The notes under the pieces are model-generated. The model ran no database searches and had not been told where the DNA came from. It was given only the letters and a program-made list of their open reading frames with translations. From Nematopogon swammerdamellus (lineage: Eukaryota > Arthropoda > Insecta > Lepidoptera > Adelidae), in contig OX336349.1 of NCBI GenBank assembly GCA_946902875.1, forward strand, positions 7,649,891 through 7,713,890: a DNA stretch of 64,000 nucleotides. Direction: 5' to 3'. Both the position numbers and the translations under genes were made by a program. Of this stretch, positions 11,051 to 21,381 are shown piece by piece (position 1 is the first letter of the stretch; each line of letters opens with the position of its first letter).

Positions 11051-11362
11051 ACCGGCCAAGTGCGAGTCGAACTCGCACATCGAGGGTTCCGTATCGCCAT
11101 GTCATGGTCAGCGCCACTCACGCCATCTATGGCGTGTTTATGAAATGCTTCATATTAGTTAAAATTCATGATTAGTTAAAATGCTTCATAGTATTTTCCG
11201 TAGATGGCGCGCATACACTTTTTAGTTTCTTCTTTGGAATTCCCCCGTGGTTTTTTTACTTTTTCTTATTTTTATTATTTGTTGTTATATCGGCCACAAT
11301 AACACATATTCTGTGAAAATTTCAACGGGCTACCTATTACGGTTCAAGAAATACCGCCCTCG

Positions 11363-11401
<39 letters not shown>

Positions 11402-11450
11402 GGAGTAGGCTTAGTAATAGGGTCCCGTAACGGATACGGAACCCTAAAAA
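11051..11450 (+). mobile_element. Lepidopteran 'agggttccgta' repeat, copy 3
   Basis: Complete copy from ACCGGCCAAGTGCGAGTCGA to GGATACGGAACCCTAAAAA. It contains a clean (CAGA)n microsatellite of nine or so units at about 11364-11398. Confidence 0.85.
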
Positions 11451-11494
11451 TAATCAAAATAGTATGACAGCGACCCGAAAGCAGTAGTATCGCA

Positions 11495-11876
11495 TTTTTT
11501 TTTTATGGAACCTGACACGGTTGGCTACATCACCTACAACATCCGTGATGTCAGCCCATAACACAGGGTGAACTAGGTGCCATATCAGTGCTTCCCTTCA
11601 TTTCATGTCGGCTACACTAAACTGGACGGAAAACACGAACTATTTACATAAGCCGTTTCGACCGACGTTTCATTCAGTGCGGTGGTACCAACCCGGCCGG
11701 GATAAACCCTACCACCTAGTAAGGTAAGAAGGGAAGGGACCTACAGTTTAACGTGGAATCCGAACCACGGTCAGCCTCCAACGGTCGAGCGGTCACCCAT
11801 CCAAACACTGACCGCGCTCAGCGTTGCTTAATAACAGTTGACTAACCAACCGCGCCACTGAGCTACCGAGGCTGAC
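11495..11876 (-). mobile_element. tRNA/5S-headed SINE, full length (copy 4)
   Basis: Complete on the minus strand, from GTCAGCCTCGGTAGCTCAG (right end) to the A-tail (left end). In minus-strand order: tRNA-like A box (TAGCTCAGTGG), 5S-like block (TTAAGCAACGCTGAGCGCGG, then GGATGGGTGACCGC), closing-stem partner GAGGCTGAC, B-box-like GGTTCGGATTCC, then the common body. Confidence 0.9.
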
Positions 11877-11985
11877 GAATTTTCTTATCCCTTAGTCGAC
11901 TTTTACGACATGCGACGGGGAGAGATGCAGTGGGGCTATTCTTTTTAAGTACCGACCCCACACGGTACAATACTTCACTGTATGG
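11877..11985 (-). repeat. Lepidopteran 'cttatcccttagtcgac' repeat fragment
   Basis: The block TTTCTTATCCCTTAGTCGAC, followed by TTTTACGACATGCGACGGGG, GAGATGCAGTGGGGCTATTC and CCCACACGG, matches a sequence that I recognise as widespread in lepidopteran genomes (the complement usually ends 'gcgactaagggataagaa'). It directly abuts the SINE head. Orientation by that convention. Confidence 0.55.
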
Positions 11986-11999
11986 CTAACGATGTATCG

Positions 12000-12105
12000 G
12001 CGGGGAGGCTGCGGGGCGGTGGCGGCGCGGGAGGCGCGGGTGACGGGGGTTCCAGTACTCGCACGCCGCCGCGCCGCTAGGCGGCACGCGTGGTCGACTA
12101 GCCAA
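12000..12105. other. GC-rich patch
   Basis: About 100 bases with runs of GCGG/CGCC. A minus-strand 83-codon frame (11892-12143) crosses it and the preceding repeat, so it is probably not a gene. Confidence 0.3.
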
Positions 12106-12184
12106 TAGCCATAGAGCTTACTAGAGGCACGCAGAAATACCACTGGTAGAAATGTTCGTTAGGTATGTTAGGAAACTTCTTATG

Positions 12185-12365
12185 TTTTCTGTAACTTTAT
12201 AGAAAACTATCTTTTGCCTGCGGCTTCGCTCGCATAGCCTATGTCCATCCTGATGCTCCATTCTAAATATTGGTGAAATAACTTTTAAAATCGGATGAGT
12301 ATTTTCGGAGATACCTCCTACATCCATCCACTTACAAACTTTACCTCTTTATAATATTAGTGTAG
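12185..12365 (+). repeat. Old 'gcggcttcgctcgc' interspersed repeat, copy 1
   Basis: TGCCTGCGGCTTCGCTCGC, then AAAATCGGATGAGTATTTTC, then CATCCATCCACTTACAAAC and ATAATATTAGTGTAGAT. This matches the arrangement of the common lepidopteran family 'tagctgtgcccgcggcttcgcccgc ... aaaatcggttcagtagtt ... ataatattagtagga'. Confidence 0.6.
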
Positions 12366-12852
12366 ATTTCACCATATTTGGTGAACATCAGTTTCATTTT
12401 ATTTATTGACCCAGTCGGTACACTAGGACAAGTCATATATTATAATTTTCATCCGCCAGCCTATACATAGGGACATAGCAAGCCGACGAAAACGCCATCT
12501 GGTGTCATAAATACGAAACGGCCTAACGCCTAATATGAGCAGTAAGGTATCAACTGTCAAGTTGGAGGCATTTGACAGTACTCAGTACCACAAAAAACTG
12601 TTCCGCGTAGTTTTATGAACCCTTTTGTGCTACTGACTGTGCTGTCCTCTAATAGTTTCAGCTAGGTCCCTTTTGCGCGCATTCAATATCGCATGGCGGG
12701 CAAAAAAACTCGCCTGCAGTCAAAATTTATTTTTCTCATAATTAATACTAGGTATATTATTTATTACCTATGTAAAATGCCGTTGCATACAGATTATTTT
12801 ATTACAGTTCGAAGGCAGTTCTAGTAATAGAAGAACTTGAAGTAGTAAATTA
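12366..12852. other. Stretch without a recognised gene
   Basis: No supported feature. Confidence 0.4.
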
Positions 12853-13090
12853 TATATTTGTACTAGCTGTGCCCGCGGATCCGCCCGCTATCATATTTCA
12901 CTTCCCTGCTAACCTCACAAGCTATTTAGCGTGATAGTAAGTAGCCTATAGGTTGATGGGAAGAATCAAGCTATCCGTAGAATTATGTTTTATTAAAATC
13001 GGTGCAGTGGTTCTCGAGTTATAAGCGGACAGACAGACATACATACAGACAGACAGAAAGCAGACGTTGGATTTTATTAAAGCTAAGGAA
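12853..13090 (+). repeat. 'ctagctgtgcccgcgg' interspersed repeat, copy 2
   Basis: Starts ACTAGCTGTGCCCGCGGATC and contains TAGCGTGATAGTAAGTAGCC, AAAATCGGTGCAGTGGTTCT, a GACA-rich tract and GCAGACGTTGGATTTTATTA. Closely similar to 50938-51150. Confidence 0.8.
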
Positions 13091-13683
13091 GCTAGTGAAA
13101 AGCTTCAACATTTACACAAATTTTGAACCATGAGACAATTTCCGCGAATTGTATTTTTTTACTTAATTAAAATTCAATTCGCAGGTCAACTACCACTAAT
13201 GTAATAAAAAATTTATATTATTCTACTATCATACAAATACCTAATATAATATTATTCTACGCTGTGCGACTGCACAGCGTCGCCAATTTCCCTATAAAAA
13301 CTCATTTTCAGAAATCAGAGTAGTGTGCAGTCTTGCACAGTGTACTCTCTGGCTGCGTGTAACAAGGTGCCACAACTAGAGCGATGTTTTGTTGCGCAAG
13401 CGCACCCGCCGCCGCGGCGCTGCCTTCTTGGCTTGCAATTACCCACCCGATACTCCTTTACCTCATCCATATTCTCGTTACCATCTCGTCGACGTCGGAA
13501 GAACATCTTGTAAAGGAATACATTTATTATTATTAAGATTAATTTGTGTATCCTAAAAAAATATATCATTCAAAACATTTAAGTCTAATAAGGTCTCAGC
13601 CACAATAATTAAGACAAAATAAATATAATTCAGGATTGTCAGAATAAAATGTCATGTGCGAAACTAAAATGTATTTCCTAAGT
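13091..13683. other. Unassigned stretch with a GC-rich segment
   Basis: Frames are open on both strands across 13315-13569 in a GC-rich segment, without a recognisable domain. A short inverted repeat ACGCTGTGCGACTGCACAGCGT lies near 13259 (split here by its CGACT centre). Otherwise AT-rich. Confidence 0.3.
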
Positions 13684-13835
13684 CATCTTAATGTGGTGTC
13701 TTCACCAGCCGTTCCATGGTTCAGATTCCATGTAAGGTATGTCCACCGGGTTAACTGGCAGAAATTGCCTAAGGCAGTGAGCCCGCCCTTACCACTCATT
13801 AAGTGGCATAAAGTGTAATATTATATTATTATTTA
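13684..13835 (+). repeat. LINE (RTE-type) 3' untranslated fragment
   Basis: Contains TAACTGGCAGAAATTGCC and TAAGGCAGTGAGCCCGCCC, then GGCATAAAGTGTAATA. I recognise this arrangement, with its short GCC-TAA-GGC hairpin, as the 3' end of abundant lepidopteran RTE-type LINEs ('tggcagagaatgcc...ggcattaagtccgcc...aataaag'). No coding part remains. Confidence 0.5.
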
Positions 13836-14016
13836 AAATATAGTCATAGTCAACCTACGCGACTTTACTCCACGAGAGCATATTTGATTTTATTATGATT
13901 CACAACACGGCACACATTCTTGATATTATACCTAACAACCTTCCCAGTCACATATACATATTATATTATACATACATACTCTATTATACACATAAAATCA
14001 ATTGAAATCGCGAAAC

Positions 14017-14244
14017 TCTGCCTCGGCCATCAGTCAGTCATCGGTCGTTCGTGATCTTTAGCACACCCGGGCGCGGTTAGAACCTCCCTCCCGGTGAGTT
14101 CCTTCCATTCTTGCCTTACCAGGTGGTAGTTTTTAAACAACCCGGGCGGCTGGTTACACCGCAAATACATAGCTCGTGCTTCCGTCCAGTGAAGTATAGC
14201 AGGCACGACCGAAGGGAAGCACTGACATGGCACTTAGTTCAAAA
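14017..14244 (+). mobile_element. tRNA/5S-headed SINE, degenerate (copy 5)
   Basis: Plus-strand copy with a recognisable GCCTCGG start, AGCACACCCGGGCGCGGTTAG (5S-like block of the 'cacacc' sub-family), then body blocks CCTTACCAGGTGGTAG, GGCACGACCGAAGGGAAGC and ACTGACATGGCAC. It ends before the poly-A tail, so it is 3'-truncated, and several deletions shorten the middle. Confidence 0.7.
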
Positions 14245-15605
14245 CAATTATTAAATAGAATCTAAAACTAAATTAATCTAACTAAAATAAACCATCTACC
14301 TACAAATTATAATTACCATAAAAAAAATTTATAATAATAACTAAATCCAACTTATGAAAAAGCCTACTTATCAAAAATGAACTTAACTATAAAATAAAAC
14401 TAATAATGATGTGAAATTAAACTCTTTATTGTAAAAATCGTAATTATTAGTTAATATATAGTTATATAGTTGAACGTACTTACTCGTCAAGTATAGTGTA
14501 ATTATGTTCCCTTTCATCGGATAAACAGAGAAAGAAGAGGGCATGAGGAGGTTCTGAAAGTGAGAGTAAGTACAGAGTTTTTATAAGTCGCTCAGGTAGG
14601 TAGAATCGAATTAGCAACGCGTCTGGTTGTACTGAACGAACACGGATGGCAGTAATTGGTGCGAGTTTGGTCATCCAACCTATCAACCAGCCTAAGCTAT
14701 AGAAACGATATTGTCCGTTTTAATTCTGCCGGAGAATGCTCATTTTATAAACCCATGAAAATAAAGGAAATGTATTTTCAACTTCACTTATTTAATTTGC
14801 AATAATTAACACATAATGTTATATTGGCACACTTTCATTGGGGCTAACAATTTCTTGAACAGAATGTCATAGTTACATAAAAAGAAATATAGATGTATTA
14901 CATTTCAGATAAAATTTAATAAAATAAAAAACAACACTTTCATGAGAGCATTTAATTTTAGATGCAAATGTGAAGTAAAAAAATATCCTAAAATAATTGG
15001 CATTACAACATTCTAAGACAGATTCTACCCATTTTAAGTATAAAATTAAAAACCTACTCAGGTTTACTAGGTAGTTAATGCTAATGAGGAAACTCCAAAA
15101 CAAAATACATCTTTTTAACGAAGAGTAAATTCGCATTCAATTTAATTACATGCATTTCATTAAAGCAGTTTTCACACTATGAGTATCTGACTACTCGGTC
15201 GTCAGGTTTTAGTCTGGACTTCGTCCTTAAGAGGAAAGCTCATGATGAATGCAGTATAAATGCAATGTTTTTGGCCAATTAAAGCATAAAATAAAGACAT
15301 ATTTTTGTAATGTTGAAATTTAAATGTTTCTTTTAATTTCCATTATATATAATTTATAGTGATGATAAATCGAGCGAGTTTTTATTTTACTACTTCTATT
15401 TAGACTTGAATCATAAAAAAATACAAATAAATTGCGAATGTGTTCTTGTATGGCATCTTGTCGGATAAACTCAAATTCCAAAAAAAGTCTCAAGTGGAGC
15501 AAAACAGTACCTTATATTCTCATTCGATTTATCTGTAAATCTCAAATCTTATCATGAGAGTACCTATCTTCAAAACCAAGAGCAAACAATAAATAAATAA
15601 ATAAA
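14245..15605. other. AT-rich stretch without a recognised gene
   Basis: Long AT-rich segment with an (AAAT)n microsatellite near 15585-15605. Short frames at 14480, 14873 and 15320 have AT-driven composition and no domains. Confidence 0.45.
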
Positions 15606-15794
15606 TTGGCATCGAAGAGAATCGCCTTAAAAACCTGCGCGCGCGCACTGCAGTTGCTCCACTTTCGCCGTATCGCTCTATCTGCCTTAACCAGAGCGGT
15701 ACCTCATCCTGATGTCATTACCGGCTGCTCAGTTTGGTCAGGCCTCATGCCGAGCCGCCTGAGATATTTTGATGAGGCCGAGCTGATAAATTAA
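15606..15794 (+). other. Unrecognised 62-codon open frame
   Basis: Begins ATG-less in context of the preceding microsatellite (TTG start) and spans a GC-richer island including a GCGCGCGC run. No domain recognised. It may be a transposon remnant. Confidence 0.2.
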
Positions 15795-16743
15795 TTATAG
15801 ACGGGGTAGAGGTCGGATTTATTGATTTTTCTTATGTTGAATCAGAATTAATAAAAATGCGACTATGTAACTATGGGAAAAGATTGTCTTCAATCTCACT
15901 AATATCAACTTTTAAATGCATATTAAAACTGTACACTTTCAAACATTCCGTTAATGTTTGCAATATACGGTAAACGTATATTGCTAACTTTAGGGGTAAA
16001 CGCGCTATCTATGTAGGTCACCTATTAATCTGAACTAATTTGTCGATAGCTGGGGATTCGACTAAAGTTTCGACTTAGCAAATAATCTCAGCATTTCGCG
16101 CAGACGAAGACACGAACGAAAGGTAAGTAATTACATAAAATATAAATAATAATCCGTATAAAAGTTATTCCAAGCAAACCACAAGCTGAAACCACACAGA
16201 CACACATCTCACACAATGTGCATTGTCTCAACCGCTTCCGCTTTCACCCCGGGCAAACCTTCCTGTTCCTAAACCAACGACGAAAATAACGAGTTAAAAA
16301 CGGCTCATTTCTCTCCGGCACGTCCACCTTTTCTTTTATCATGCACTTTTTCCTCTGCGTTTATTGCGCCACTTAAAACTATATCGAACATCGACGTGCA
16401 CACATCATTAAGCACCCGGATGGCGTATCAGCGCACAGTATCGCAGCGGGAGTGCAAATTTTTCCTCAGCTACTCCACTCCGTTTTACACGCCTGCGCAT
16501 ACCCCCCTAGCCCTTCTTCAGCTCTATTCCAAGTAGTACAGAGCATACCGTAGGTAGGTACTAGAAGTTTTTAAAGATCTAATGGCTTTGTATCTAATCG
16601 TAAAGTGCATTTTAGTTGTATATACGACCGAAATATGTTTTATTTTCACATGACTATGTATTTATTGTAGTGAAATAAAAAGACACTTTTGAAGTTTTAT
16701 CGCTCGTACGTATACTGCCTATGACTTGGTAATCGTATAATCG
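15795..16743. other. Stretch without a recognised gene
   Basis: No supported feature. Confidence 0.4.
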
Positions 16744-17320
16744 TTGGTATTAACAACCAAGTATAGACAGATTATCGCGAGTCAAACTTTATGTCACAGA
16801 GCGTACATAGAGCGCTCTACACCGGGCATCAGTGGTGCAACTACACGCAGCGAGCGTTTAACTCGCTGCGTGTACAATATAACAATGCACTGCGGTGCAT
16901 GCTGGGTTTGTCGTGGCGGTGTAGCGCATCTGGCATGTTCACCGAGAACTGGATCGATGACTTCTTTGGAGTGCTGCGCAAGCAGAAGGCAGCATTTCTT
17001 GGGCGCGTTATGACAAGCGCGCAAAATTTTATTATTAAAAATTTTTGCTTGTACATAAATTATTAAGTATTAGGTATAATTTGTATTTTTTTATTAAAGA
17101 CAACTTTATTATTTTATTTTATTTTTGTAAGTATTAGTAAGTGTAGAAAATTTTTCGTAGGTATGACTAGAGATGCATTTGTTTAAATTTGCATTAATTT
17201 AATTTGTATTTATTTTAATATTTTTCTAGTCATTGTTTACTGTTATATTGTATTTAAATTTGTTGTGTGTGCAATGGGTCAAGTGCCTGAATGAATAAAA
17301 TGATTTGATTTGATTTGATA
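16744..17320 (+). pseudogene. 5'-truncated RTE-type LINE: ORF2 C-terminus, 3' UTR and (TTTGA)n tail
   Basis: The frame 16791-17066 encodes QSVHRALYTG...FNSLRVQYNNALRCMLGLSW, CSASGMF and then DDFFGVLRKQKAAFLGR. This is the conserved end of ORF2 in lepidopteran RTE-type elements, where 'LRVQYNNAFR.L..LPR.CSAS.MF....V..F....RK' is usual. Reverse transcriptase and endonuclease are absent. The 3' untranslated region (about 17067-17300) ends AATGAATAAAATG followed by a TTTGA tandem, the family's characteristic non-poly-A tail, which supports the orientation and a complete 3' end. A common 5'-truncated insertion; not functional. Confidence 0.75.
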
Positions 17321-18469
17321 CCCTTGCCGCACTCACGGACCCACCCTCTTGGCACACTATCACACACACTGCTCGCGTTTAGAGACAAGTTCTACCGCGG
17401 TAAGTTGGAATCGAGTTGCAGCTCCCTGCATACCGTTTCAGAATAACTCGCAATTAAGAGTAATTTGACCTGCCGCTTCGCGCTGAGATCGCAATCTTCA
17501 CGAAGCCGACTTTGATTGGAATATTTAAAAATGGAATAGAATGTTACGACTCCGACCGCTAAGGTGACGAGTATAACATTTAAAAATCGAACACGCATTC
17601 AAGGAATCTGCACTGACCTGTTTTACTAAATTATATAAATCATAGTTTGTGTAGTCGACTGTAGTATTAGGTAACGAATCACATTTTAAAAGAAGTTCCT
17701 TTACATTTAAAATTGAAGGAACACACACATTTGAAGTGCCGCCGGCAAATACCAGAACATTGGTAATATTTGTACAGAGTGTCGCGAAAATAATAAATCG
17801 TAATGAATTGATTTGTAATTAAAACGTAAACGTAAAACATAATATAATCAATTCTGTATCTGAAACGAACAACTTTTACTGTAAAATTTCGCTGAAAATT
17901 AAAATTTAAACTTTTCATTAAAATATTTCATTAAAATATCTCACTAGCGGTTGTATGGAGTTCTCTAATTAATTATTCCATTATTTTCAATGCTAGTTGA
18001 TTAGTATAAATATATAAATACCTATATTTCTTCATATGGGAAATCAAAATTTCAGATATATGAATACACACTCTTGAGTAGTTATGCGCCAACAGGTAAG
18101 TATAATAATAAATATAGGTGGCAACTGCTGCCTGGGCGTCTGCTCAATAAATCTAGTTTTGGCCACACAAGAAGTACATAAATCTTCCTTTACATTTCCT
18201 GATCACATTTACGAAATAAGTCCTACACACACTCAATACCTAGGCAACAAGTATTTAATTCATTTAATTAATCTTCACATAAATTTTGCGTGTGTGTCTT
18301 TGACATAAACCATTGAAGGATGACTTAAAAATGAATACAACATGGCCTATAGAATTCGGTTTCTATCATGTTTGTATGAACTGGCTTTATGGTGACATGC
18401 TGAATATTCGAGAAGTGTAATTGATCTAAATAAATTGAATTAAAGTAAATGTTATGCTAAATTACAATA
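17321..18469. other. Stretch without a recognised gene
   Basis: AT-rich; short frames (17392, 17679, 18084) show no domain. Confidence 0.4.
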
Positions 18470-18537
18470 AACGGACACACAGGCAAACAGACGTTGTAGG
18501 CTTAGTAATAGGCTTCCGTACGGGGTACGAAACCCAA
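18470..18537 (+). repeat. 'agggttccgta' repeat, 3' tail fragment
   Basis: ACGGACACACAGGCAAACAG, then GTAGGCTTAGTAATAGG and a decayed tail GGGTACGAAACCC. Only the last ~70 bases of the family are present. Confidence 0.65.
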
Positions 18538-18714
18538 ATTTATTTACACATTTTTTATATTGTTTTTTTTATAATGTATTTCATATAATATATTTTTATA
18601 ATAAATAACATTGTATTTTTTATAATGTATGTATGTATTACACAAACTTAAAATCTAAAATTAATACAAAAACAAATGGAGTTTCCACCACCGGCGGCAG
18701 CGCGGCGGGGTGAA

Positions 18715-19161
18715 CCCAAGCTACCGATGTTCGGGCCCTAGGGAGAGAAACCTCCAGACGATGCGTGCAGTGTCGAGCACGGCTGCCTTCTGGACCTGGC
18801 CCGTGACCCAACCACTCAGCGAGAGCCTCTCAAGGTGGTCGTCGAGGTTCTTCGCTATCCGCCCATGCGCCGATACGACTATGGGCACAACGATCGTCGA
18901 GTCGACAGGCCACATTTTGGTAACCTCGTGCTGCAGATCCAGATACTTTAGCATCTCCTCTGCTTCCTCACTGACGAGATCACCATCGTGCGGCATGGCG
19001 ATATCGACGAGCGTTGAGCGGCTCGCCTGTCCACTATAACAAATCAGATCTATTCGCGAGAATAGTCCTGTCTGTGATAATGGACCGGTCCCAGTACAGT
19101 GTGGCATGACCGTTCTCGTGAACTGATTGTGGGTTGTACTTATAGTACAACCCACAATCAT
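18715..19161 (-). pseudogene. LINE polyprotein C-terminal domain (minus strand)
   Basis: The 146-codon frame 18721-19161 contains TLVDIAMPHDGDLVSEEAEE, KYLDLQHEVTKMW, TIVVPIVVSAHGRIAKNLDD and VQKAAVLDTARIVWRFLSL. This order matches a conserved C-terminal domain of a group of non-LTR retrotransposons of invertebrates, of the pattern 'D.A.P.D.....E..K...L..E...MW....V.PIV....G.....L......L.......Q.A..L.TA.I.RK.L'. The reverse transcriptase part is absent and the frame starts within unrelated sequence. The plus-strand frame overlapping it is a shadow. Not a host gene in my view. Confidence 0.6.
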
Positions 19162-19275
19162 ATATATTATTATTATGTTCTTTATTTCACATTTTTAATA
19201 CACATTTATATTAATTTTACATACATTATAACTATAAAAAGTAATAAAAATACACAAAATTAATACAAACAAATA

Positions 19276-20060
19276 AAAACGGTAATACCGCCGGCGGCGG
19301 GAGGCAAGCCTCCAAGCACGCCGGCGGTGCAGGCTGTGGCTACGGAGCTCTCAGAGACGACGCGAGGCAAGCTACGAGCGATAGGTGGTGGTACTAGACA
19401 CGTAGGCCACCACCACCCCCATCTCGGAGAGCTCCGTATCCGCCGGACTGCACGGCGACGTCGTCGCGCAGCTCTTTTAAACGTCTTCGTCTTCGCGCGC
19501 GCGTCGCCTCATCGGTGCACTGCACCACCGGTAGCGGGGGCACTAGACGCGACGCGAGGTCCCGATGACCCCAAGCTGACCGATGGTGGACGCCGCCCTC
19601 GCCGTAGTTCTTGTGGCTCGGCCGACGTCAACGCTCCACCTTCGTCGTCGATAAAATGCACCGGCGGCGCGGCGTGGAGCTGGGTGGTGGGGTGTGCGTG
19701 TGGGATGTGAAGAAGCACGGCGGCTCTCGTGTCGGACGACCCGGGCGATGGTAGGCAAGGCGACGCGGTGGGCGGAGAGTGCTGCTGCGGGCGAGCGGTG
19801 GCGGCGGCGGCGTCGAAGTCGAGCGCGGCGGCGGCCGGCCGTCGCTGCAGAGCCTGCTCTCCATCACGCGCGTCGCGTCCCGGGTGGTCTGCAGCCGCTT
19901 CTGTTGCCTGGCATGTCGGGTTGGTGGAGTATACCGGGGACGCCGAGCGGCGGCAGTGGTGATGCCGGCACGGTGCCTCCAACCGTGCGGGCCGCTGCGC
20001 CGCTGAAGAAGGGTCCGCGCGTGGCGGCAGCTCGGCTGGTTCGTCCCAGGCAAAAACTTT
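19276..20060. other. GC-rich block with frames open on several strands
   Basis: A strongly GC- and CpG-rich block in AT-rich surroundings. Up to three frames are open at once; the longest is minus-strand 19509-20063 (184 codons, rich in Ala, Arg, Pro, His), which reads like a compositional artefact. It starts just beyond the LINE C-terminal fragment, after an AT-rich gap, and stops just before an agggttccgta fragment. It could be an ORF1 or untranslated part of the same LINE, or a CpG island. I cannot assign it. Confidence 0.3.
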
Positions 20061-20084
20061 CACAATTTTTTTTCAAGAGAAAAT

Positions 20085-20272
20085 TTTTCCGACATGTCGG
20101 TTTGACAGCTCTTTTTCTTCTATTATTATTATTTGTTAGTATATCCACCAGTATTGCGCATTTTCTCTTAAATTTCAACAGGCTACCTATTTCGGTTCAA
20201 AATATACCCTTTAAAGGTAGAAAAGACAGACAGACGGCGGCGTAGGCTTAGTAATTAGCTTCTGTACGGTTA
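20085..20272 (+). repeat. 'agggttccgta' repeat, internal and 3' fragment
   Basis: Contains TATTATTATTTGTTAGTATATC, ATTTCAACAGGCTACCTATT, CGGTTCAAAATATACC, GACAGACAGACGGCGGCGTA and GGCTTAGTAATTAGC. The left head is missing, with the GC-rich block in its place. Confidence 0.6.
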
Positions 20273-20466
20273 CTAATATATCGTAAGTAAGTCATTGTAA
20301 GTAAGTAGGTAAAAATATGTCAAAATTTAAGAGTTTGAATTGACATGAATTCATCCAAATCCAACGTCGCTCTCACCTACCAGCTGTCGCATACTGTGTT
20401 TGTAAACGTGGTGTCGTCAGTTCGTCACACAACTCGCCAGCGTGAATAAAGCCGAAATGGGTCCTT

Positions 20467-21380
20467 TCCCCGCCGCCGCACACTGGTCCCAAATTGAAAA
20501 AAAGGGGACTTACGAATTTAGTCGGGATTTTCGGGTTTTTTTGTTATCTGTCTGTCATATTATGTTAAAGAGATTCGTATAAAGTACAAATTGACCTAAC
20601 TGAATAGAATACTTCGAAGAAAAAAAATATTTTTCTTTTTTTACTATGGAGAAAAACACATTTTCTCTATTTGTCTTCGTGGAACCTAGTGGAACCTCAC
20701 AGTTCAATATGATAATAATGTACTAGCATAAGGTCTTCCACATGGCTATCAAAGTTGCTGCATCGGCTTGCATCGGAGCGACTTTAACAAACTTTTATGT
20801 TTTTGAAAAAAATACATAGTATTATTATTATTGTAATCGGTGTAGTTTCATATGTATATCAAAAAGTTTCAAGAACGTACATTTGTTAATTGCACACAAA
20901 CGTAAATAAAAAAATAAAACAATTTTTTTCTGTCTTTTTCTTTGCGGAACCTAGTGGAACCTCACAGATTGATATGTTAATAATGTACTATAGCATGAGG
21001 TCTTCAAGATGGCTACTAAAGTTGTCACAGTAGCTTTCATCCGAGCGTATTTGATAAACTTTGCATTAAAAAAAATCACAATAATGTTATTATTATGCTG
21101 ATAACTAGTAATAACTGTAAATACTTTGTCAATTCGTGAAACCACTTAAAATATTAACACGATAAGTGGACATTTAATAGTTCAATACACTTAAACGCGA
21201 ATATCTCAAGCGGTTTCACGAGAAACCTTGTCATCCGCACTGCAATTTCCAAACTGAAAAACAAAAATAATGACGATTTAACACTGTTCATGAAAGAAAA
21301 ATTACATAAAGCAAGAATACTATTACGAAAACATATTTTTAACTTGTCTTTATAACTTGAATCCATTATGATGACAAATA
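20467..21380 (+). repeat. Left inverted-repeat arm
   Basis: Pairs with 23618-24490. It contains an internal tandem duplication: one copy near 20686-20790 (TGGAACCTAGTGGAACCTCA ... AGGTCTTCCACATGGC) and a second near 20944-21060 (CGGAACCTAGTGGAACCTCA ... AGGTCTTCAAGATGGC). Confidence 0.8.
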
Positions 21381-21381
21381 A

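Noticed and set aside
11362..11400. CRISPR-like short direct repeats (GACA tracts, also at 7490, 27700, 43840)
   Set aside because: They are simple microsatellites inside a lepidopteran repeat family; no spacer structure and a eukaryotic context.
19509..20063. 184-codon minus-strand frame rich in Ala, Arg, Pro and His
   Set aside because: Several frames are open together in a GC-rich block where stop codons are rare; no domain or codon pattern supports a gene.
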